64,000 nt of DNA from an uncultured beta proteobacterium (GCA_903886275.1 CAISLN010000040.1:1-64000), one strand, 5' to 3'. Shown: positions 9,390 through 21,272, numbered from the stretch's first letter. Made by a program: numbers and translations. The notes: generated by a model from the letters alone, not told the origin.

Positions 9390-10343
9390 TCAAAGCGGTT
9401 TTCGCAGCTCTGCCTCCAATGCATCGACAAACATGGCGGGGACATCAAAACCGGCCTGGTCGAAAATTTCCTGGAAGCATGTCGGGCTCGTGACATTGAT
9501 TTCGGTGAGGCTGTCGCCAATCACATCCAGGCCCACCAGCAGCAGTCCGCGTGCCGCCAGAATCGGGCCCAATGCCTCGGCAATGGCGCGGTCGGTATCC
9601 GTCAAGGGCTGGGCCACGCCCTTGCCGCCGACCGCCAAATTGCCGCGCACCTCACCGCCCTGGGGAATGCGCGCCAGGCAAAAGGGCACCGGCTTGCCGC
9701 CTATCACCAGCACGCGCTTGTCACCGAACTCGATGGCGGGCAGAAACTTCTGCACCATCAGGCTGGTGGCGCCGTTGGCATTGAGCGTCTCGATGATGGC
9801 GCCCAGGTTCAGGCCGTCTTCTTTCACGCGAAAGATGCCCGTGCCACCCATGCCGTCGAGTGGCTTCAGGATGATGTCTCGGTGTTCAGCATGGAAGGCG
9901 CGCACGGCATGGGCATCGCGCGTGACCAGGGTGGGCCCGATGTATTGCGGGAACTCCATGATGGCCAGCTTTTCAGGATGGTCGCGCAAGGCACGCGGGC
10001 TGTTGAAAACACGCGCTCCCTCGCGCTCGGCCTGCTCCAACAAATGGGTGGCGTAAAAGAACTCGGAATCAAACGGCGGGTCCTTGCGCATGATGATGGC
10101 GTCAAAGCTGTGCAGGGCCAGGGTCATGCTGGCCGTCACCTCAAACCAATGCTCTGCATGGCCGGTCAGGCGTATGCATTGCACCAGCGCGCGCACCAGG
10201 CCACCGCGCTGCCACACCAATTGCTGCGGCTCGCAGGCCGCCACCGTGTGGCCCCGGCGCTGCAGCTCGCGCATCATGGAAAAGGTGGTGTCCTTGTAAA
10301 TCTTGAAGGACTCCAGAGGATCGGCAACGAAAAGAATGTTCAT
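9390..10343 (-). CDS. gshB: glutathione synthetase
   Basis: 317 residues, the usual GshB length. The N-terminus NILFVADPLESFKIYKDTT binds substrate, MRKDPPFDSEFFYATHLLE is the GshB core, and ILKPLDGMGGTGIFRV is the ATP-grasp glycine-rich loop; the end FDQAGFDVP is typical. It ligates gamma-glutamylcysteine and glycine, the second step of glutathione synthesis. It is ten bases downstream of benE, and gshA, the first-step enzyme, lies further upstream on the same strand. Confidence 0.95.
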   Translation of the reverse strand: MNILFVADPLESFKIYKDTTFSMMRELQRRGHTVAACEPQQLVWQRGGLVRALVQCIRLTGHAEHWFEVTASMTLALHSFDAIIMRKDPPFDSEFFYATHLLEQAEREGARVFNSPRALRDHPEKLAIMEFPQYIGPTLVTRDAHAVRAFHAEHRDIILKPLDGMGGTGIFRVKEDGLNLGAIIETLNANGATSLMVQKFLPAIEFGDKRVLVIGGKPVPFCLARIPQGGEVRGNLAVGGKGVAQPLTDTDRAIAEALGPILAARGLLLVGLDVIGDSLTEINVTSPTCFQEIFDQAGFDVPAMFVDALEAELRKPL

Positions 10344-10353
10344 AAAGCTCTTG

Positions 10354-11568
10354 TTAAACAGGGGCAGAGGGTTTGTGCCAATGCTGCACGGCCAGCGCCA
10401 GTGCGCCGGCCACCACGCCCCAAAAGGCCGAGCCTACACCGCCCAGGGTGACGCCGCTGAGCGTGACCAGAAAGGTGATGATGGCGGCCTCGCGGTCCTG
10501 GTCGCGGTCCAGCGCCACGCGCAGGCCACCGGCAATGCTGCCCAAGAGGGCCAGTCCGGCAATCGCCGCCACCAGCTCCTTGGGAAAGGCGGTGAGCACG
10601 CCAATGATGGTGGCGCCAAACAGGCCCACCAGCATATACAGACCACCGCAAGAAACCGCGGCCGTATAGCGGCGCTGCGGATCCACATGGGCCTCGGGCC
10701 CCATGCAGATGGAGGCGGTGATGGCGCTCAGATTCAGCGAGAAGGCGCCGAAGGGCGCAAGCGCCAAGGTGCACAAACCCGTGAGCGTGATGGTGGCCGA
10801 GATCGGAATGCCAGCGTCGCCGCCATTGGCGCGCTCATCGCCGTAACCGGCCGCCTTGATGGCCGCCACACCGGGCAGGTTTTGCGAGGCCATGGTGACG
10901 ATAAACAGGGGCAGGGCCAGGCTGACAAAGGCGGAGGCCGAAAACGCCGGACTCACCCACACCGGCAGAGTCAATCCGTACTGGATCTCGGTAGGCACAA
11001 AGCCATGGTTCAGCGCCACAAACACGATGGCCAGCAGCAGCGTGAGCGGCACGGCATAACGTGGCAAAAACCGCTTGCCCAACAGGTAACTGACGAGCAT
11101 CAGCAGCACCAGCGGCAGGGCGGTCTGCGCGGCCGTGAAGGCCGACAGCCCAAAGCGCGCCAGCACACCGGCCAGCAGGGCCGAGGCAATGGCCGACGGG
11201 ATGCGGTCCATCAGACGCTCAAACCAGCCAGTGGCGCCCACCAGCACGATGAGCGCGGCGCACATCATGAAGGCGCCCACGGCATCGTTCATGCTAAAGC
11301 CACCGGCCAGACCGGCGCTGGCCAGCACGGCCGCACCCGGCGTGCTCCAGGCCACCATCACCGGCTTGCGCAAGTAGATCGAGGGCACCAGGGTGCACAG
11401 GCCCATGCCCAAACCAATCGCCCACATCCAGGAGGCCATCACCGCCGGTGTGGCACCAAATGCCTGCGCGGCCTGAAAGACGATGGCAATCGAGCTGGTA
11501 AAGCCCACCAGCACGGCGACAAAACCGGCGCTAAAAGCCGAGAGGCTCCAATCCCTGAAAAACCGCAT
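10354..11568 (-). CDS. benE: BenE-family benzoate/H+ symporter-like transporter
   Basis: 404 residues with about 12 hydrophobic segments. VLVGFTSSIAIVFQAAQAFG, AWSTPGAAVLA and the middle ASQNLPGVAAIKAAGY are family hallmarks of BenE. Named for benzoate uptake in Acinetobacter, but no benzoate catabolic gene is nearby, so the substrate is uncertain. It is seven bases after kup and ten before gshB, implying one transcript. Confidence 0.85.
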   Translation of the reverse strand: MRFFRDWSLSAFSAGFVAVLVGFTSSIAIVFQAAQAFGATPAVMASWMWAIGLGMGLCTLVPSIYLRKPVMVAWSTPGAAVLASAGLAGGFSMNDAVGAFMMCAALIVLVGATGWFERLMDRIPSAIASALLAGVLARFGLSAFTAAQTALPLVLLMLVSYLLGKRFLPRYAVPLTLLLAIVFVALNHGFVPTEIQYGLTLPVWVSPAFSASAFVSLALPLFIVTMASQNLPGVAAIKAAGYGDERANGGDAGIPISATITLTGLCTLALAPFGAFSLNLSAITASICMGPEAHVDPQRRYTAAVSCGGLYMLVGLFGATIIGVLTAFPKELVAAIAGLALLGSIAGGLRVALDRDQDREAAIITFLVTLSGVTLGGVGSAFWGVVAGALALAVQHWHKPSAPV

Positions 11569-11575
11569 GGGCCGC

Positions 11576-13444
11576 TTAAATTTCGATCTTGCTGCCCAAC
11601 TCCACGACGGCGTTGTTGGGCAGGTTCAGGAAGTCGGCAGCGGCGCTGGCATTGCGGTGCATCTGGGCAAACAGCTTTTCGCGCCAGGGCGCCATGCCTT
11701 CACCCAGGGTGGGCACCACGGTGTCGCGCGACAGGAAGTAGCTGGTGGTCATAGCATTCAGATCGCAACCGCGCGCCTTGATCTGCTGCAGCGCCTTGGG
11801 CACATCGGGGTCGTTCTTGAAACCGTAGTTGATCACCACCTGCCAGCAGTCGTGACCCAGCGCGTCGATTTCAATGCGCTTGTCCAGACCAATCCAGGGC
11901 GTCTCGTGGCTGCGCACCGTGACAAATAGGTTGTTGGCGTGCAGCACCTTGTTGTGCTTGAGGTTGTGCAGCAAGGCATTAGGGACGGTGCCGATTTCTG
12001 CGGTCAGGAACACGGCCGTGCCGTCCACCCGCGCCGGCGGGCTGACAAACACCGCCTCCAAAAAGCTCGGCAGGTCGATGGCGTCGGCCATGAGCTTTTT
12101 GTTCATCAAGCGCCGGCCATCTTTCCAGGTCAGCATCAGGGTGAAGACGGCGCCACCAATCAGCAAGGGGAACCAGCCACCGTCGAGCAGCTTGAGCAGG
12201 TTGGAGGCCCAGAAGGCGAAGTCCACCACGAAGAAGAAACCGGTGGCGGGGATGCACAACCACAGCGAGTATTTCCAGCCATAGCGCAGGACAAAGAAGG
12301 TCAGTATGGTGGTGATCAGCATGTCGGTGCATACCGCAATACCGTAGGCTGCGGCCAGGTTGCTCGACGACTTGAACATCACCACGGCCAGCACGATGGT
12401 GACAAACAGGCCCCAGTTCACAAACGGCAGGTAGATCTGGCCGGTGTCCTTGACGCTGGTGTGCAGCACCTGCAGACGCGGCAAATAGCCGAGCTGGATG
12501 ATTTGTTTGGTGACCGAGAAGGCGCCCGAGATCAGGGCCTGCGAGGCAATCACCGTGGCCATGGTGGCCAGACCGACCAGCGGAATCAAAAACCAATCAG
12601 GCGCCATGTTGAAGAAGGGGTTCTTCACCGCCTCGGGGTGGGTCAGCAACAGGGCGCCCTGGCCAAAATAGTTCAGCGTGAGGCAGGGCATGACGACGGA
12701 AAACCAGGCCACGCGGATCGGCTTTTTGCCGAAGTGGCCCATGTCGGCATACAGCGCCTCACCGCCGGTCACGCACAGCACCACAGCGCCCAGAATAATG
12801 AAGGTGGTTCCAGGCTGGTTCCAGATGAAGCCCAGGGCATAGGTCGGGCTGATGGCCCACAAAATGTCCGGATCTTCCATGATATGGACGACGCCCAGCA
12901 CGGCAATGCAGAGAAACCAGACCACGGTGATGGGGCCAAAGAACTTGCCAATGCCGGCGGTGCCGCGCTTTTGCACCGCAAACAGGAAAAACAGGATCAC
13001 CAGGGTGAGCGGGATCACATACTTCTTGAAGGCCGGGGAAATCACCTCCAGGCCTTCGACTGCCGACAGCACCGAAATGGCCGGGGTGATCACGCCGTCG
13101 CCGTAAAACAGGCAGGTGCCAAACACGCCCAACAGCAGCAGCACGCGGCGCAGTTTCGGCCGGTCTTTTACCGATTGGGAGGCCAGCGCCAGCATGGCCA
13201 CCAGGCCGCCCTCGCCATGGTTGTCGGCGCGCAGCACCAGCACCACGTACTTGATGGAAACAATGACGGTGAGGGTCCAAAAGAAGATGGACAGGACGCC
13301 GTAGACATTGGCTTCGGTAAACGGCACATGGCCGGATCCGAAAACCTCTTTCATGGCGTACAGCACGCTAGTGCCGATGTCCCCGTAAACCACGCCGATG
13401 GCGCCCAGGGTGAGCGCCGTTAGAGACGATTTTGATGCTGACAC
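11576..13444 (-). CDS. kup: low-affinity potassium transporter Kup
   Basis: 622 residues, normal for Kup/TrkD. About 12 membrane segments occupy the first 440 residues ([45 protein letters not shown]) and a soluble C-terminal domain follows. YGDIGTSPLYA-type and GDGVITPA motifs form the K+ pathway. It mediates proton-coupled K+ uptake. First of the kup-benE-gshB run; the 216 bases upstream of it probably hold its promoter. Confidence 0.95.
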   Translation of the reverse strand: MSASKSSLTALTLGAIGVVYGDIGTSVLYAMKEVFGSGHVPFTEANVYGVLSIFFWTLTVIVSIKYVVLVLRADNHGEGGLVAMLALASQSVKDRPKLRRVLLLLGVFGTCLFYGDGVITPAISVLSAVEGLEVISPAFKKYVIPLTLVILFFLFAVQKRGTAGIGKFFGPITVVWFLCIAVLGVVHIMEDPDILWAISPTYALGFIWNQPGTTFIILGAVVLCVTGGEALYADMGHFGKKPIRVAWFSVVMPCLTLNYFGQGALLLTHPEAVKNPFFNMAPDWFLIPLVGLATMATVIASQALISGAFSVTKQIIQLGYLPRLQVLHTSVKDTGQIYLPFVNWGLFVTIVLAVVMFKSSSNLAAAYGIAVCTDMLITTILTFFVLRYGWKYSLWLCIPATGFFFVVDFAFWASNLLKLLDGGWFPLLIGGAVFTLMLTWKDGRRLMNKKLMADAIDLPSFLEAVFVSPPARVDGTAVFLTAEIGTVPNALLHNLKHNKVLHANNLFVTVRSHETPWIGLDKRIEIDALGHDCWQVVINYGFKNDPDVPKALQQIKARGCDLNAMTTSYFLSRDTVVPTLGEGMAPWREKLFAQMHRNASAAADFLNLPNNAVVELGSKIEI

Positions 13445-13660
13445 GAGTTATGCCGACCCATCCATAGGCCGGTGTCCATTCTGTTCGGGAGCGCCATTTT
13501 GCGCCCGGTCAAGCCAAGCGCAAGACTTCCTTGCTCAAAAACCCCAGTCTAAAAATCCATGTTGCCATGCAGCAACTGTCCTTGTGCAGGCCACAGCGAA
13601 GTGTTAGAGAAACACGCGTGTAGGCTAGTCAATCCTGCGCCGGGCCGCCCCTATCCCACA
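13445..13660. other. kup/gshA intergenic region
   Basis: 216 bases between gshA (end) and kup (start). No open frame of convincing composition or strong hairpin was seen. It most likely carries the kup promoter and the end of the gshA message. Confidence 0.4.
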
Positions 13661-14950
13661 TCAGTCATATCTTTCGGCATGCGGGTCGGTGGATTCGAGT
13701 TCGTAACTGGCCGCCAGCATGGCCAGGCGGCCCACCACGCCGTACATATAAAAGCGGTTGGGCGCACTGGCACCGGGACGCACACCGAGCTGGGGCAGAT
13801 GCGTACTCTGGTCAAAGGCCAGCGACACATAGCTGGAGCCCGGCGCGTTCAGGTCTTCGTCCATGCCACGCTCGGCGTGGATGCGGTAGAAGCCGCCCAC
13901 CACATAGCGGTCCATCATGTAGACCACCGGCTCGGCCACAGCGTCGTTCATGCGCTCCAGCGTCAACACGCCCTCTTGCAAAATCAGCTCTAGCACGCCA
14001 TGGAAGGGGTGACCAGCAACAGCGCAGGCCTTCAGGGCAAGGGCGGCCACCTCTTTGGAGTCGCGCACGCTCATCAGGCCCGCATTGCTGCCCAGGTTAT
14101 CGGCCTTGACCACCACGAAGGGCTTCTCCTTGATGCCGTATTCCTTGTATTTTTTCTTGACCTTGGCCAGCAGCGTGTCCACCCGCGCGGTCAGGGCCTC
14201 GACGCCGTCTGCGGTCGCCAGGTCGATGCCGCCACAGCGGTCGAACATGGGATTGATCAGCCAGGCGTCCACGCCAATGAGCTTGCCAAAGCGCTTGGCC
14301 ACCTCTTCGTAGGTCTTGAAGTGGGTGCTGCGCCGGCGCGTGCTCCAACTGGCATGCAGGGGCGGCAGCAGGTACTGCTCGCTCAGATCTTCCAGAATGC
14401 CGGGCACGCCTGCGACCAAATCGTTGTTGAGCAAAATGGTGCAGGGGTCAAAGTCCTTCACGCCTACGCGCCCACGCGTGCGTATCACCGGCTCCAGTGT
14501 CATGGTCTCGCCGTCGGGCAACTTGAGCAGGGTGCTCTTCTTCACATCCGGGTTGATGGAGCCCAGGCGCACATGCAGGCCGGCCATATGGAAGATGCGG
14601 CACATCTGTGACAGGTTGGTCAGATAGGAGGCGCTGCGCAAATCGTTCTGCGGAATGATCAGCAGGTTGCGCGCTTCAGGACAGATCTTCTCGATGGCGG
14701 CCATGGCAGCCTGCACCGCCAGCGGCAGCATGGAGGGCGTGAGGTTGTTCCAGCCGCTGGGGAACAGGTCGGTGTCCACCGGCGCGAGCTTGAAGCCGGC
14801 ATTGCGCACATCCACCGAGCAATAGAACGGCGGCGTGTGCTCCATCCACTCCAGGCGGAACCAGCGCTCGATGGCGGGCATGGAGTCCAGCACGCGCTGT
14901 TCCAGTTCGTTGATGGGGCCGGTCAGGGCGGTAACGAGGTGCGGAACCAT
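13661..14950 (-). CDS. gshA: glutamate-cysteine ligase, proteobacterial GshA type
   Basis: 429 residues, matching the class of GshA found in betaproteobacteria and cyanobacteria-like lineages rather than the longer enterobacterial form. Recognisable segments are FRLEWMEHTPPFYCSVDVR, ARNLLIIPQNDLR, FVVVKADNLGSNAGLM and GGFYRIHAERGMDEDLNAPG. It makes gamma-glutamylcysteine, the first step of glutathione synthesis. The start MVPHLVTAL has only a weak ribosome site. kup and benE lie between it and gshB. Confidence 0.92.
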   Translation of the reverse strand: MVPHLVTALTGPINELEQRVLDSMPAIERWFRLEWMEHTPPFYCSVDVRNAGFKLAPVDTDLFPSGWNNLTPSMLPLAVQAAMAAIEKICPEARNLLIIPQNDLRSASYLTNLSQMCRIFHMAGLHVRLGSINPDVKKSTLLKLPDGETMTLEPVIRTRGRVGVKDFDPCTILLNNDLVAGVPGILEDLSEQYLLPPLHASWSTRRRSTHFKTYEEVAKRFGKLIGVDAWLINPMFDRCGGIDLATADGVEALTARVDTLLAKVKKKYKEYGIKEKPFVVVKADNLGSNAGLMSVRDSKEVAALALKACAVAGHPFHGVLELILQEGVLTLERMNDAVAEPVVYMMDRYVVGGFYRIHAERGMDEDLNAPGSSYVSLAFDQSTHLPQLGVRPGASAPNRFYMYGVVGRLAMLAASYELESTDPHAERYD

Positions 14951-15036
14951 GCGGGACTTTCAAAAATATTATTGAACAACGCTCCTAGGTGGAGCCATCT
15001 GCGCCGGATTCAAGCGCGCACAGATTCGTACGAAAA

Positions 15037-16317
15037 CTATTGGCGCAGTTCGCCCTGGCCCAGCACCACATACTTCAGCGAGGTCAGGCCCTCAATGCCC
15101 ACAGGCCCCCTTGCGTGGAACTTGTCGGTGCTGATGCCGATCTCGGCGCCCAGCCCATACTCAAACCCGTCGGCAAAACGGGTGCTGGTGTTGACCATCA
15201 CGCTGGCCGAGTCCACCTCGCGCAAAAAGCGCTGGGCATGCAGGTGGTCGCGCGTCAGGATGGCATCGGTGTGGTGGCTGGAGTAGCGGTTGATGTGCGC
15301 AATCGCCTCATCCAGACCGGCCACCACTTTCACGCTGATGATGGGCGCCAGGTATTCCTCAAACCAATCTGCTTCAGTGGCCTCCACAAGCTGTGCACCC
15401 GGCACGGTCTGCAACAGGGCGCGGCTCTCGGGGCAGACACGCATTTCCACGCCCTTGTCGGCATAGACCCGTCCGATCAGCGGCAAAAATTCGGCGGCCA
15501 CAGCGCGCGCCACCAGCAGGCTCTCGGTGGCATTGCAGGGGCTGTACTTGTTTGTCTTGGCGTTGTCGGCCACCTTCACCGCCATCGCTATGTCGCAGGG
15601 GTCGTCCACATAGACATGGCAGTTGCCGTCCAGGTGCTTGATGACGGGCACCTTGGCGTCGCGGCTGATGCGCTCGATCAGCCCTTTGCCGCCGCGCGGG
15701 ATGATCACATCCACATATTGCGGCATGGTGATGAGCTGGCCCACCACCTCGCGGTCGGTGGTCTGCACCAGTTGTACGGCATCGGCCGGCAGGCCGCTTT
15801 CCACCAGCGCCTGTTGCACGAGACGCGCCAGCGCCTTGTTGGATTCAATCGCCTCCGAGCCGCCGCGCAAAATGCAGGCATTGCCGCTCTTGATGGACAG
15901 GCAGGCCGCCTCAATCGTCACATTCGGGCGGCTCTCAAAAATCATGCCGAACACACCTATGGGCACGCGCATTTGGCCCACGCGGATGCCGCTGGGTTGC
16001 TGCTTCATGCCGATGATCTCGCCGATCACATCGGCCATGGCGGCCAGCTGCTCGCAGCCCTGGGCGCAGGTTTCCAGCACCTTCGGTGTCAGCTTGAGCC
16101 GGTCCACCATAGGCTCGGCCAGACCGGCTGCGACGGCGCGCTCCAGGTCTTTTGCGTTGTCCAGTTGCAGGGCCTGGGTGTTTTCACGCAGCAGCACGGC
16201 AAGGCGGCGCAGGGCCTGGTTTTTAATTGCCGTGGAGGCAGCGGCCATGGTGCTGGAGGCGGCCTTGGCCTGGCGACCCAGGGTCTGGGTGGTCTCGGAA
16301 ATATTCAATGCGTTCAT
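15037..16317 (-). CDS. proA: glutamate-5-semialdehyde dehydrogenase (gamma-glutamyl phosphate reductase)
   Basis: 426 residues in the aldehyde dehydrogenase fold. MNALNISET is chosen as the start because its ATG overlaps the holA stop as [36 protein letters not shown], and [11 protein letters not shown] with the catalytic Cys are ProA motifs. It performs the second step of proline synthesis. proB is not in the window. Last gene of leuS-lptE-holA-proA. Confidence 0.95.
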   Translation of the reverse strand: MNALNISETTQTLGRQAKAASSTMAAASTAIKNQALRRLAVLLRENTQALQLDNAKDLERAVAAGLAEPMVDRLKLTPKVLETCAQGCEQLAAMADVIGEIIGMKQQPSGIRVGQMRVPIGVFGMIFESRPNVTIEAACLSIKSGNACILRGGSEAIESNKALARLVQQALVESGLPADAVQLVQTTDREVVGQLITMPQYVDVIIPRGGKGLIERISRDAKVPVIKHLDGNCHVYVDDPCDIAMAVKVADNAKTNKYSPCNATESLLVARAVAAEFLPLIGRVYADKGVEMRVCPESRALLQTVPGAQLVEATEADWFEEYLAPIISVKVVAGLDEAIAHINRYSSHHTDAILTRDHLHAQRFLREVDSASVMVNTSTRFADGFEYGLGAEIGISTDKFHARGPVGIEGLTSLKYVVLGQGELRQ

Positions 16318-17411
16318 CAGGGCATTTTGGCAGATGCGCGGCCGGCAGCCGGTGCCGCGCACAGACTGCACAGCTGCAGCGCCAGCCGGTGCAGGGCCTG
16401 CCAACCGCTGGCCGGCCAGTCCGGTTGCTTGAGGCCCTTGACGATGCCGTCCACCTTGTGGGCCGACTGCAGCAACTCGGCCAAGGCGGCGCTAGAGAGG
16501 CGCGGCAGCGCGCGCTCGAACAGCCGCTCCTTGTTGAACCAGATGCGGTTCTCGCGCAGCGCCATGGGCAGGGGGCGGCCCTGGGCTATGGCGTCTTTCA
16601 CGCGCTTCAAGGCGCGTATGTCCTCGGCCAGGGTGTAGTGCACCAGCACCTCGGCCTCGCCCTCGGCCTGCAGGCCATCGAGCATGCGCTGCACCCGCTC
16701 GGGCTGCCCGGCCAGCACAGCCTCGGACAATTTGAAAACGTCGTAGCGCGCCACGTTCAGCACCGCGCCCTCGATCTGCGCGAAGCTCAGCCCGGCGCTA
16801 TGGGCCTCTGCAGGAAACAGCAGCGACAGCTTCTGGATCTCCTGGTGCGCGGCCAACAAATTGCCCTCGACCCGGTCGGCAAAAAACTGCAGGCTGCGCT
16901 GTCCGGCTTCACCCGCTTCCACGCGCAGACCCACTGCCCCCAGACGCTGGGCTATCCATTGCGGCAGCGCCGCGCGCTCCACCGGCTGCACCTCCAGCGT
17001 GATGCCAAAGCTCTCCAGCGCGGCGAACCAGGCGCCGGCCTTGGTGGCCTTGTCCAGACGCGGCAGCAGCACGATGGTCAGCACCTCGTCATTGCCCTGC
17101 GCGGCTTGTGCCAGCTGCTGCAGAGCCAGGCTGCCGTCCTTGCCCGGCTTACCGCTGGGGATGCGGATCTCGATGATCTGCTTGTCGGCAAACAGGCTCA
17201 TGGAGCCGCCGGCCGCCAGCACCGCACTCCAGTCAAAATGCGCGCCCGACACGGTGTGCGAGCTGCGTTCGCCAAAGCCCTGGCTGCGCGCACAGGCGCG
17301 AATGGTGTCTAGCGCTTCTTGCTGCAGCAGCGGCTCGTCGCCATGCAAGGTGTAGAGGCTCTTGAGCCCGCGCTGCAAATGGTTGCCCAGCTGGGCGGCA
17401 GAGATCTGCAT
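16317..17411 (-). CDS. holA: DNA polymerase III delta subunit
   Basis: 364 residues beginning [16 protein letters not shown]; the ATG at 17411 is eight bases after the lptE stop, and the open frame upstream of it overlaps lptE and is ignored. [20 protein letters not shown] and [15 protein letters not shown] match the N-terminal domain of HolA, which opens the beta clamp within the clamp loader. It overlaps proA by TGATG. Confidence 0.92.
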   Translation of the reverse strand: MQISAAQLGNHLQRGLKSLYTLHGDEPLLQQEALDTIRACARSQGFGERSSHTVSGAHFDWSAVLAAGGSMSLFADKQIIEIRIPSGKPGKDGSLALQQLAQAAQGNDEVLTIVLLPRLDKATKAGAWFAALESFGITLEVQPVERAALPQWIAQRLGAVGLRVEAGEAGQRSLQFFADRVEGNLLAAHQEIQKLSLLFPAEAHSAGLSFAQIEGAVLNVARYDVFKLSEAVLAGQPERVQRMLDGLQAEGEAEVLVHYTLAEDIRALKRVKDAIAQGRPLPMALRENRIWFNKERLFERALPRLSSAALAELLQSAHKVDGIVKGLKQPDWPASGWQALHRLALQLCSLCAAPAAGRASAKMP

Positions 17412-17418
17412 GGCCGGA

Positions 17419-17958
17419 TTACTCGGGTGCCACGGCGGGCACTGCGACGGGTTCGACCCGTGCCGCGGGCTTGACCGAGGCCAGGCGGCGCAGCAACTGC
17501 TGCACCACATCGGCCTGCATGTCGCGGTAGAGCAGCGCCTCTTCGGTCTCCTTGGACAGCACGGCAGACTCATTGAAGCTGATGCTGCGGTGCTGCTCGA
17601 TGACGGACGAGGGAATCAGCTCCTCCCCCTTGGGGCTGCGCAGGCGAAAACGCACACGCATGCGCAGCTCGAACTCGCGCACCTGGCCGGAGGCGTTCAT
17701 GCCCACCACCACCTTCTCGCGAAAGTCTTCCAGGATGTCCAAAATCACATCCGGCGACGCACCACCGGTTCCCGGCGCCACCGGGCGCACCTTGTCGCCC
17801 AAGTAACGCGCTATGTCGCCGGGCACACCGTCGCTCTTCTCGGGCGTGACGGCAATGGTCTCAAAGGCAAAGGTCTGGCTGGCGCGCAGCTTGAAGCCGC
17901 AAGCACCCAGGCCAGTGACGCCCAGCAGGGCCAACAGGGAGCGGCGCGGCAGCGGCAT
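17419..17958 (-). CDS. lptE: LPS-assembly lipoprotein LptE
   Basis: 179 residues. The signal sequence LLALLGVTGLGAC ends in a lipobox with the acylated Cys, followed by GFKLRASQTFAFETIAV. The family plugs the LptD barrel in the outer membrane and helps insert LPS. The C-terminal tail is Pro/Val-rich. Three bases separate it from leuS and seven from holA, the conserved betaproteobacterial order. Confidence 0.9.
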   Translation of the reverse strand: MPLPRRSLLALLGVTGLGACGFKLRASQTFAFETIAVTPEKSDGVPGDIARYLGDKVRPVAPGTGGASPDVILDILEDFREKVVVGMNASGQVREFELRMRVRFRLRSPKGEELIPSSVIEQHRSISFNESAVLSKETEEALLYRDMQADVVQQLLRRLASVKPAARVEPVAVPAVAPE

Positions 17959-17961
17959 GGC

Positions 17962-20718
17962 TCAGACCACCACGTTAACCAGACGGCCGGGCACCACCAC
18001 CACTTTTTTGGGCTTGGCACCGGCGGCGTGGCTGATGAAGATGGGGCTGGCCAAGGCCACCGCCTCGATCGCGCTCCTGTCGGCATCGGCCGCCACGACA
18101 ATGGAGCCGCGCAACTTGCCGTTGATCTGCAGCACCAGTTCGATCTCGGTCTGCACCAGCGCGCTGGCATCCACATGCGGCCAAGGCGCATCCAGCAGAT
18201 CGCCCAATTGCGACGCATAGCCCAGCTCGGACCACAGGGTGTGGGCCAGGTGCGGGGTGGCGGGATAGAGGCAGCGCAACAAAATGCCAAAGCCTTCGAT
18301 CAGCGCGACTTGCGCACCGGCCGAGTCCAATGTTTTGAAGTCATCCAATGCGTTGATCATCTTCATGGCGCCAGACACCACGGTGTTGTACTGCATGCGC
18401 TGGTAGTCGTAGTCCACCTGCTTGAGCACGGTGTGCATTTCCAGTCGCAGCGCCTTGGCCTCCTTGCCAAACTCCACCGCCTGCAGGCTGTCGGCATTGA
18501 CGATGCCGGCATTGGCGACAGCAAAGTCCATGGTGGAGAGCTTGTAGCCGAAGTTCCAGACCCGGCGCAGGAAGCGGTAGCTGCCCTCCACTGCCGCGTC
18601 GTTCCACTCCAGCGTGGCCTCGGGCGGGGCGGTGAACATGGTGTAGAGGCGCGCGGTGTCGGCGCCATAGCGCTCGATCAGGTCCTGCGGATCGACACCG
18701 TTGTTCTTGGACTTGGACATGGTGCCCACGCCCTCGTAGTCAATCAAGGTGCCCACCGGCAGGTCGCCCACCGCCTTGATAAGGCGTGCACCGGTGACCT
18801 TGCCGGTCTCGTCTTGGACATGCTCCACATCGGCCGGCCAAAAATATTCCTTGCCGCCCTTGTCGCCCCTGCGGGAGTAAATGTGGTTGAGCACCATGCC
18901 TTGGGTCAGCAGCTTGGTAAAGGGCTCATCAATCTGGACCAAGCCCATGTCACGCATGACCTTGGTCCAAAAGCGCGCATACAGCAGGTGCAGGATGGCG
19001 TGCTCGATGCCGCCTATGTACTGGTCCATGCCGCTGCCACCTTGCGCCTTGGTCTGGTCACGCATCCAATAGGCCGTGCCCTCTCCCACCATTTGTTCGC
19101 TATTGCGTGGATCGCAGTAACGCATGTAGTACCAGGAGCTATCGACAAAGGTGTCCATGGTGTCGGTTTCGCGGCGTGCCGCTTTGCCGCAAACCGGGCA
19201 GACCACACCGGCGTGAAAGCCCACATGCTTGTGCAGCGGGTTGCCCGAACCATCGGGCACGCAGTCTTGGGGCAGCACCACCGGCAGGTCTTTTTCCGGC
19301 ACCGGTACGGCGCCATGCTCTTCGCAATGGATGATGGGAATGGGCGTACCCCAATAGCGCTGGCGGCTCACACCCCAGTCGCGCAGGCGCCAGGTGGTCT
19401 TCTTCTCGCCCAGACCATGGGCCTGCAGGGCGTGGGCCACCGCATCGACCGCTTCCTTGCAGGACAGGCCGCTGTAAACGTCGGAGTTGACGGTCACGCC
19501 GCGCTGCTTGTCGCCGTACCAGTCTTGCCAATGGTCGTGGTCGTAGGTCAGTCCGTCGATGTGCACCACATCGTGGATGGGGATAGCGTATTTTTTGGCA
19601 AAGGCAAAGTCGCGCTCGTCATGCGCGGGCACACCCATGACGGCGCCGTCGCCATAGCCCATGAGCACATAGTTGCCGACCCAAACATCGACCATGCGAT
19701 GCGATAGCGGATGCAGCACCTGCAGACCGGTGGGCATGCCGAGCTTTTCCCTGACGGCCAGCTCGGCCTCGGTGGTGCCACCGGCCTTGCATTCCTCGAT
19801 GAACGCGGCGAGCTTGGGGTTGGTGAGCGCGGCATGGGTGGCCAGCGGATGCTCGGGCGCCACGGCGCAAAAGGTCACGCCCATGATGGTGTCGGCGCGG
19901 GTGGTGAACACATACATGCGGCCATCGCCGATGGGCTGCCCGTCGGTGCCGACAATGGTGTGGGTGAAGGCAAAGCGCACGCCCTCGCTCTTGCCGATCC
20001 AGTTTTCCTGCATCAGGCGCACGCGATCCGGCCAGCCCTTAAGCGTGGCCTTCTCATTGCCCATTTGCACATGGTCCAGCAGCTCCTGTGCGTAGTCGGT
20101 GATCTTCAGGTAGTAGCCGGGGATCTCGCGCTTCTCGATCGTGGCACCGGTGCGCCAACCCTTGCCGTCAATCACCTGCTCGTTGGCCAGCACGGTCATA
20201 TCCACCGGGTCCCAATTGACGACCTGGGTCTTGCGGTAGGCAATGCCTTTGTCCAGCATCTTCAAAAACAGCCACTGGTTCCATTTGTAATATTCGGGCT
20301 CGCAGGTGGCCACCTCGCGGCTCCAGTCCACCGCCAGGCCCATGGCCTGCATCTGCTTCTTCATGTAGGCGATGTTCTCAAAGGTCCATTGCGCCGGCGG
20401 CACCTTGTTTTTGAGCGCGGCATTCTCGGCGGGCAGACCAAAGGCGTCCCAGCCCATGGGCATGAGAACGTTGTGGCCATTCATGCGCAGGTAACGCGCC
20501 AGCATGTCGTTGATGGTGTAGTTGCGCACATGTCCCATGTGCAGCTTGCCGCTGGGGTAGGGCAGCATGGAGCAGGCGTAGAACTTTTTGCGCGGCTGAC
20601 CATTGGCGTCGAGCGCGTTTTCAACCACCTGGTAGGCATTGCGGCCGCTCCACAAAGGCTGTGCCCAATGGGCTTGTGCCGCTTTTTCAACGGCGAGGTG
20701 CTGGTATTTGTCTTGCAT
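17962..20718 (-). CDS. leuS: leucyl-tRNA synthetase
   Basis: 918 residues, class I synthetase. [19 protein letters not shown] carries the HIGH signature (HMGH) and [13 protein letters not shown] the KMSKS loop. The CP1 editing domain lies between them ([14 protein letters not shown]). A Cys-rich stretch near residues 470-530 ([18 protein letters not shown]) belongs to the zinc/CP-type insert region. Cytoplasmic; charges tRNA-Leu. First gene of the leuS-lptE-holA-proA run. Confidence 0.97.
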   Translation of the reverse strand: MQDKYQHLAVEKAAQAHWAQPLWSGRNAYQVVENALDANGQPRKKFYACSMLPYPSGKLHMGHVRNYTINDMLARYLRMNGHNVLMPMGWDAFGLPAENAALKNKVPPAQWTFENIAYMKKQMQAMGLAVDWSREVATCEPEYYKWNQWLFLKMLDKGIAYRKTQVVNWDPVDMTVLANEQVIDGKGWRTGATIEKREIPGYYLKITDYAQELLDHVQMGNEKATLKGWPDRVRLMQENWIGKSEGVRFAFTHTIVGTDGQPIGDGRMYVFTTRADTIMGVTFCAVAPEHPLATHAALTNPKLAAFIEECKAGGTTEAELAVREKLGMPTGLQVLHPLSHRMVDVWVGNYVLMGYGDGAVMGVPAHDERDFAFAKKYAIPIHDVVHIDGLTYDHDHWQDWYGDKQRGVTVNSDVYSGLSCKEAVDAVAHALQAHGLGEKKTTWRLRDWGVSRQRYWGTPIPIIHCEEHGAVPVPEKDLPVVLPQDCVPDGSGNPLHKHVGFHAGVVCPVCGKAARRETDTMDTFVDSSWYYMRYCDPRNSEQMVGEGTAYWMRDQTKAQGGSGMDQYIGGIEHAILHLLYARFWTKVMRDMGLVQIDEPFTKLLTQGMVLNHIYSRRGDKGGKEYFWPADVEHVQDETGKVTGARLIKAVGDLPVGTLIDYEGVGTMSKSKNNGVDPQDLIERYGADTARLYTMFTAPPEATLEWNDAAVEGSYRFLRRVWNFGYKLSTMDFAVANAGIVNADSLQAVEFGKEAKALRLEMHTVLKQVDYDYQRMQYNTVVSGAMKMINALDDFKTLDSAGAQVALIEGFGILLRCLYPATPHLAHTLWSELGYASQLGDLLDAPWPHVDASALVQTEIELVLQINGKLRGSIVVAADADRSAIEAVALASPIFISHAAGAKPKKVVVVPGRLVNVVV

Positions 20719-20789
20719 AGGGGTGCTGCGGCTGCTGGGCCGTTAGATTGGAGCTTGCAGCGATTTTAGGCGCTGCCAGAATGCAGCTC

Positions 20790-20830
20790 CCACGCTCATT
20801 CGCTTCGCGTGGCTCTCTGACCCCAGAGAG
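20790..20830. repeat. tandem hairpins between exbD-like gene and leuS, REP-like
   Basis: Two adjacent perfect inverted repeats, CCACGC/GCGTGG at 20790-20812 and CTCTCTG/CAGAGAG at 20813-20830, sit directly downstream of the exbD-like stop. There is no T tract. The paired-hairpin form suggests a repetitive extragenic palindrome or an mRNA 3' stabiliser. No second copy was noticed in this window. Confidence 0.4.
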
Positions 20831-20833
20831 GGT

Positions 20834-21262
<429 letters not shown>

Positions 21263-21272
21263 GGCTGGTAAT

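Noticed and set aside
7396..10056. An 886-codon open frame on the plus strand opposite the liv binding protein, PKD protein and gshB genes.
   Set aside because: Antisense to three genes with clear family motifs; its Gly/His/Ala-rich product is typical of shadow frames in GC-rich coding DNA.
17362..19707. A 781-codon plus-strand frame opposite lptE and leuS.
   Set aside because: leuS and lptE are certain; the product has no domain and biased composition.
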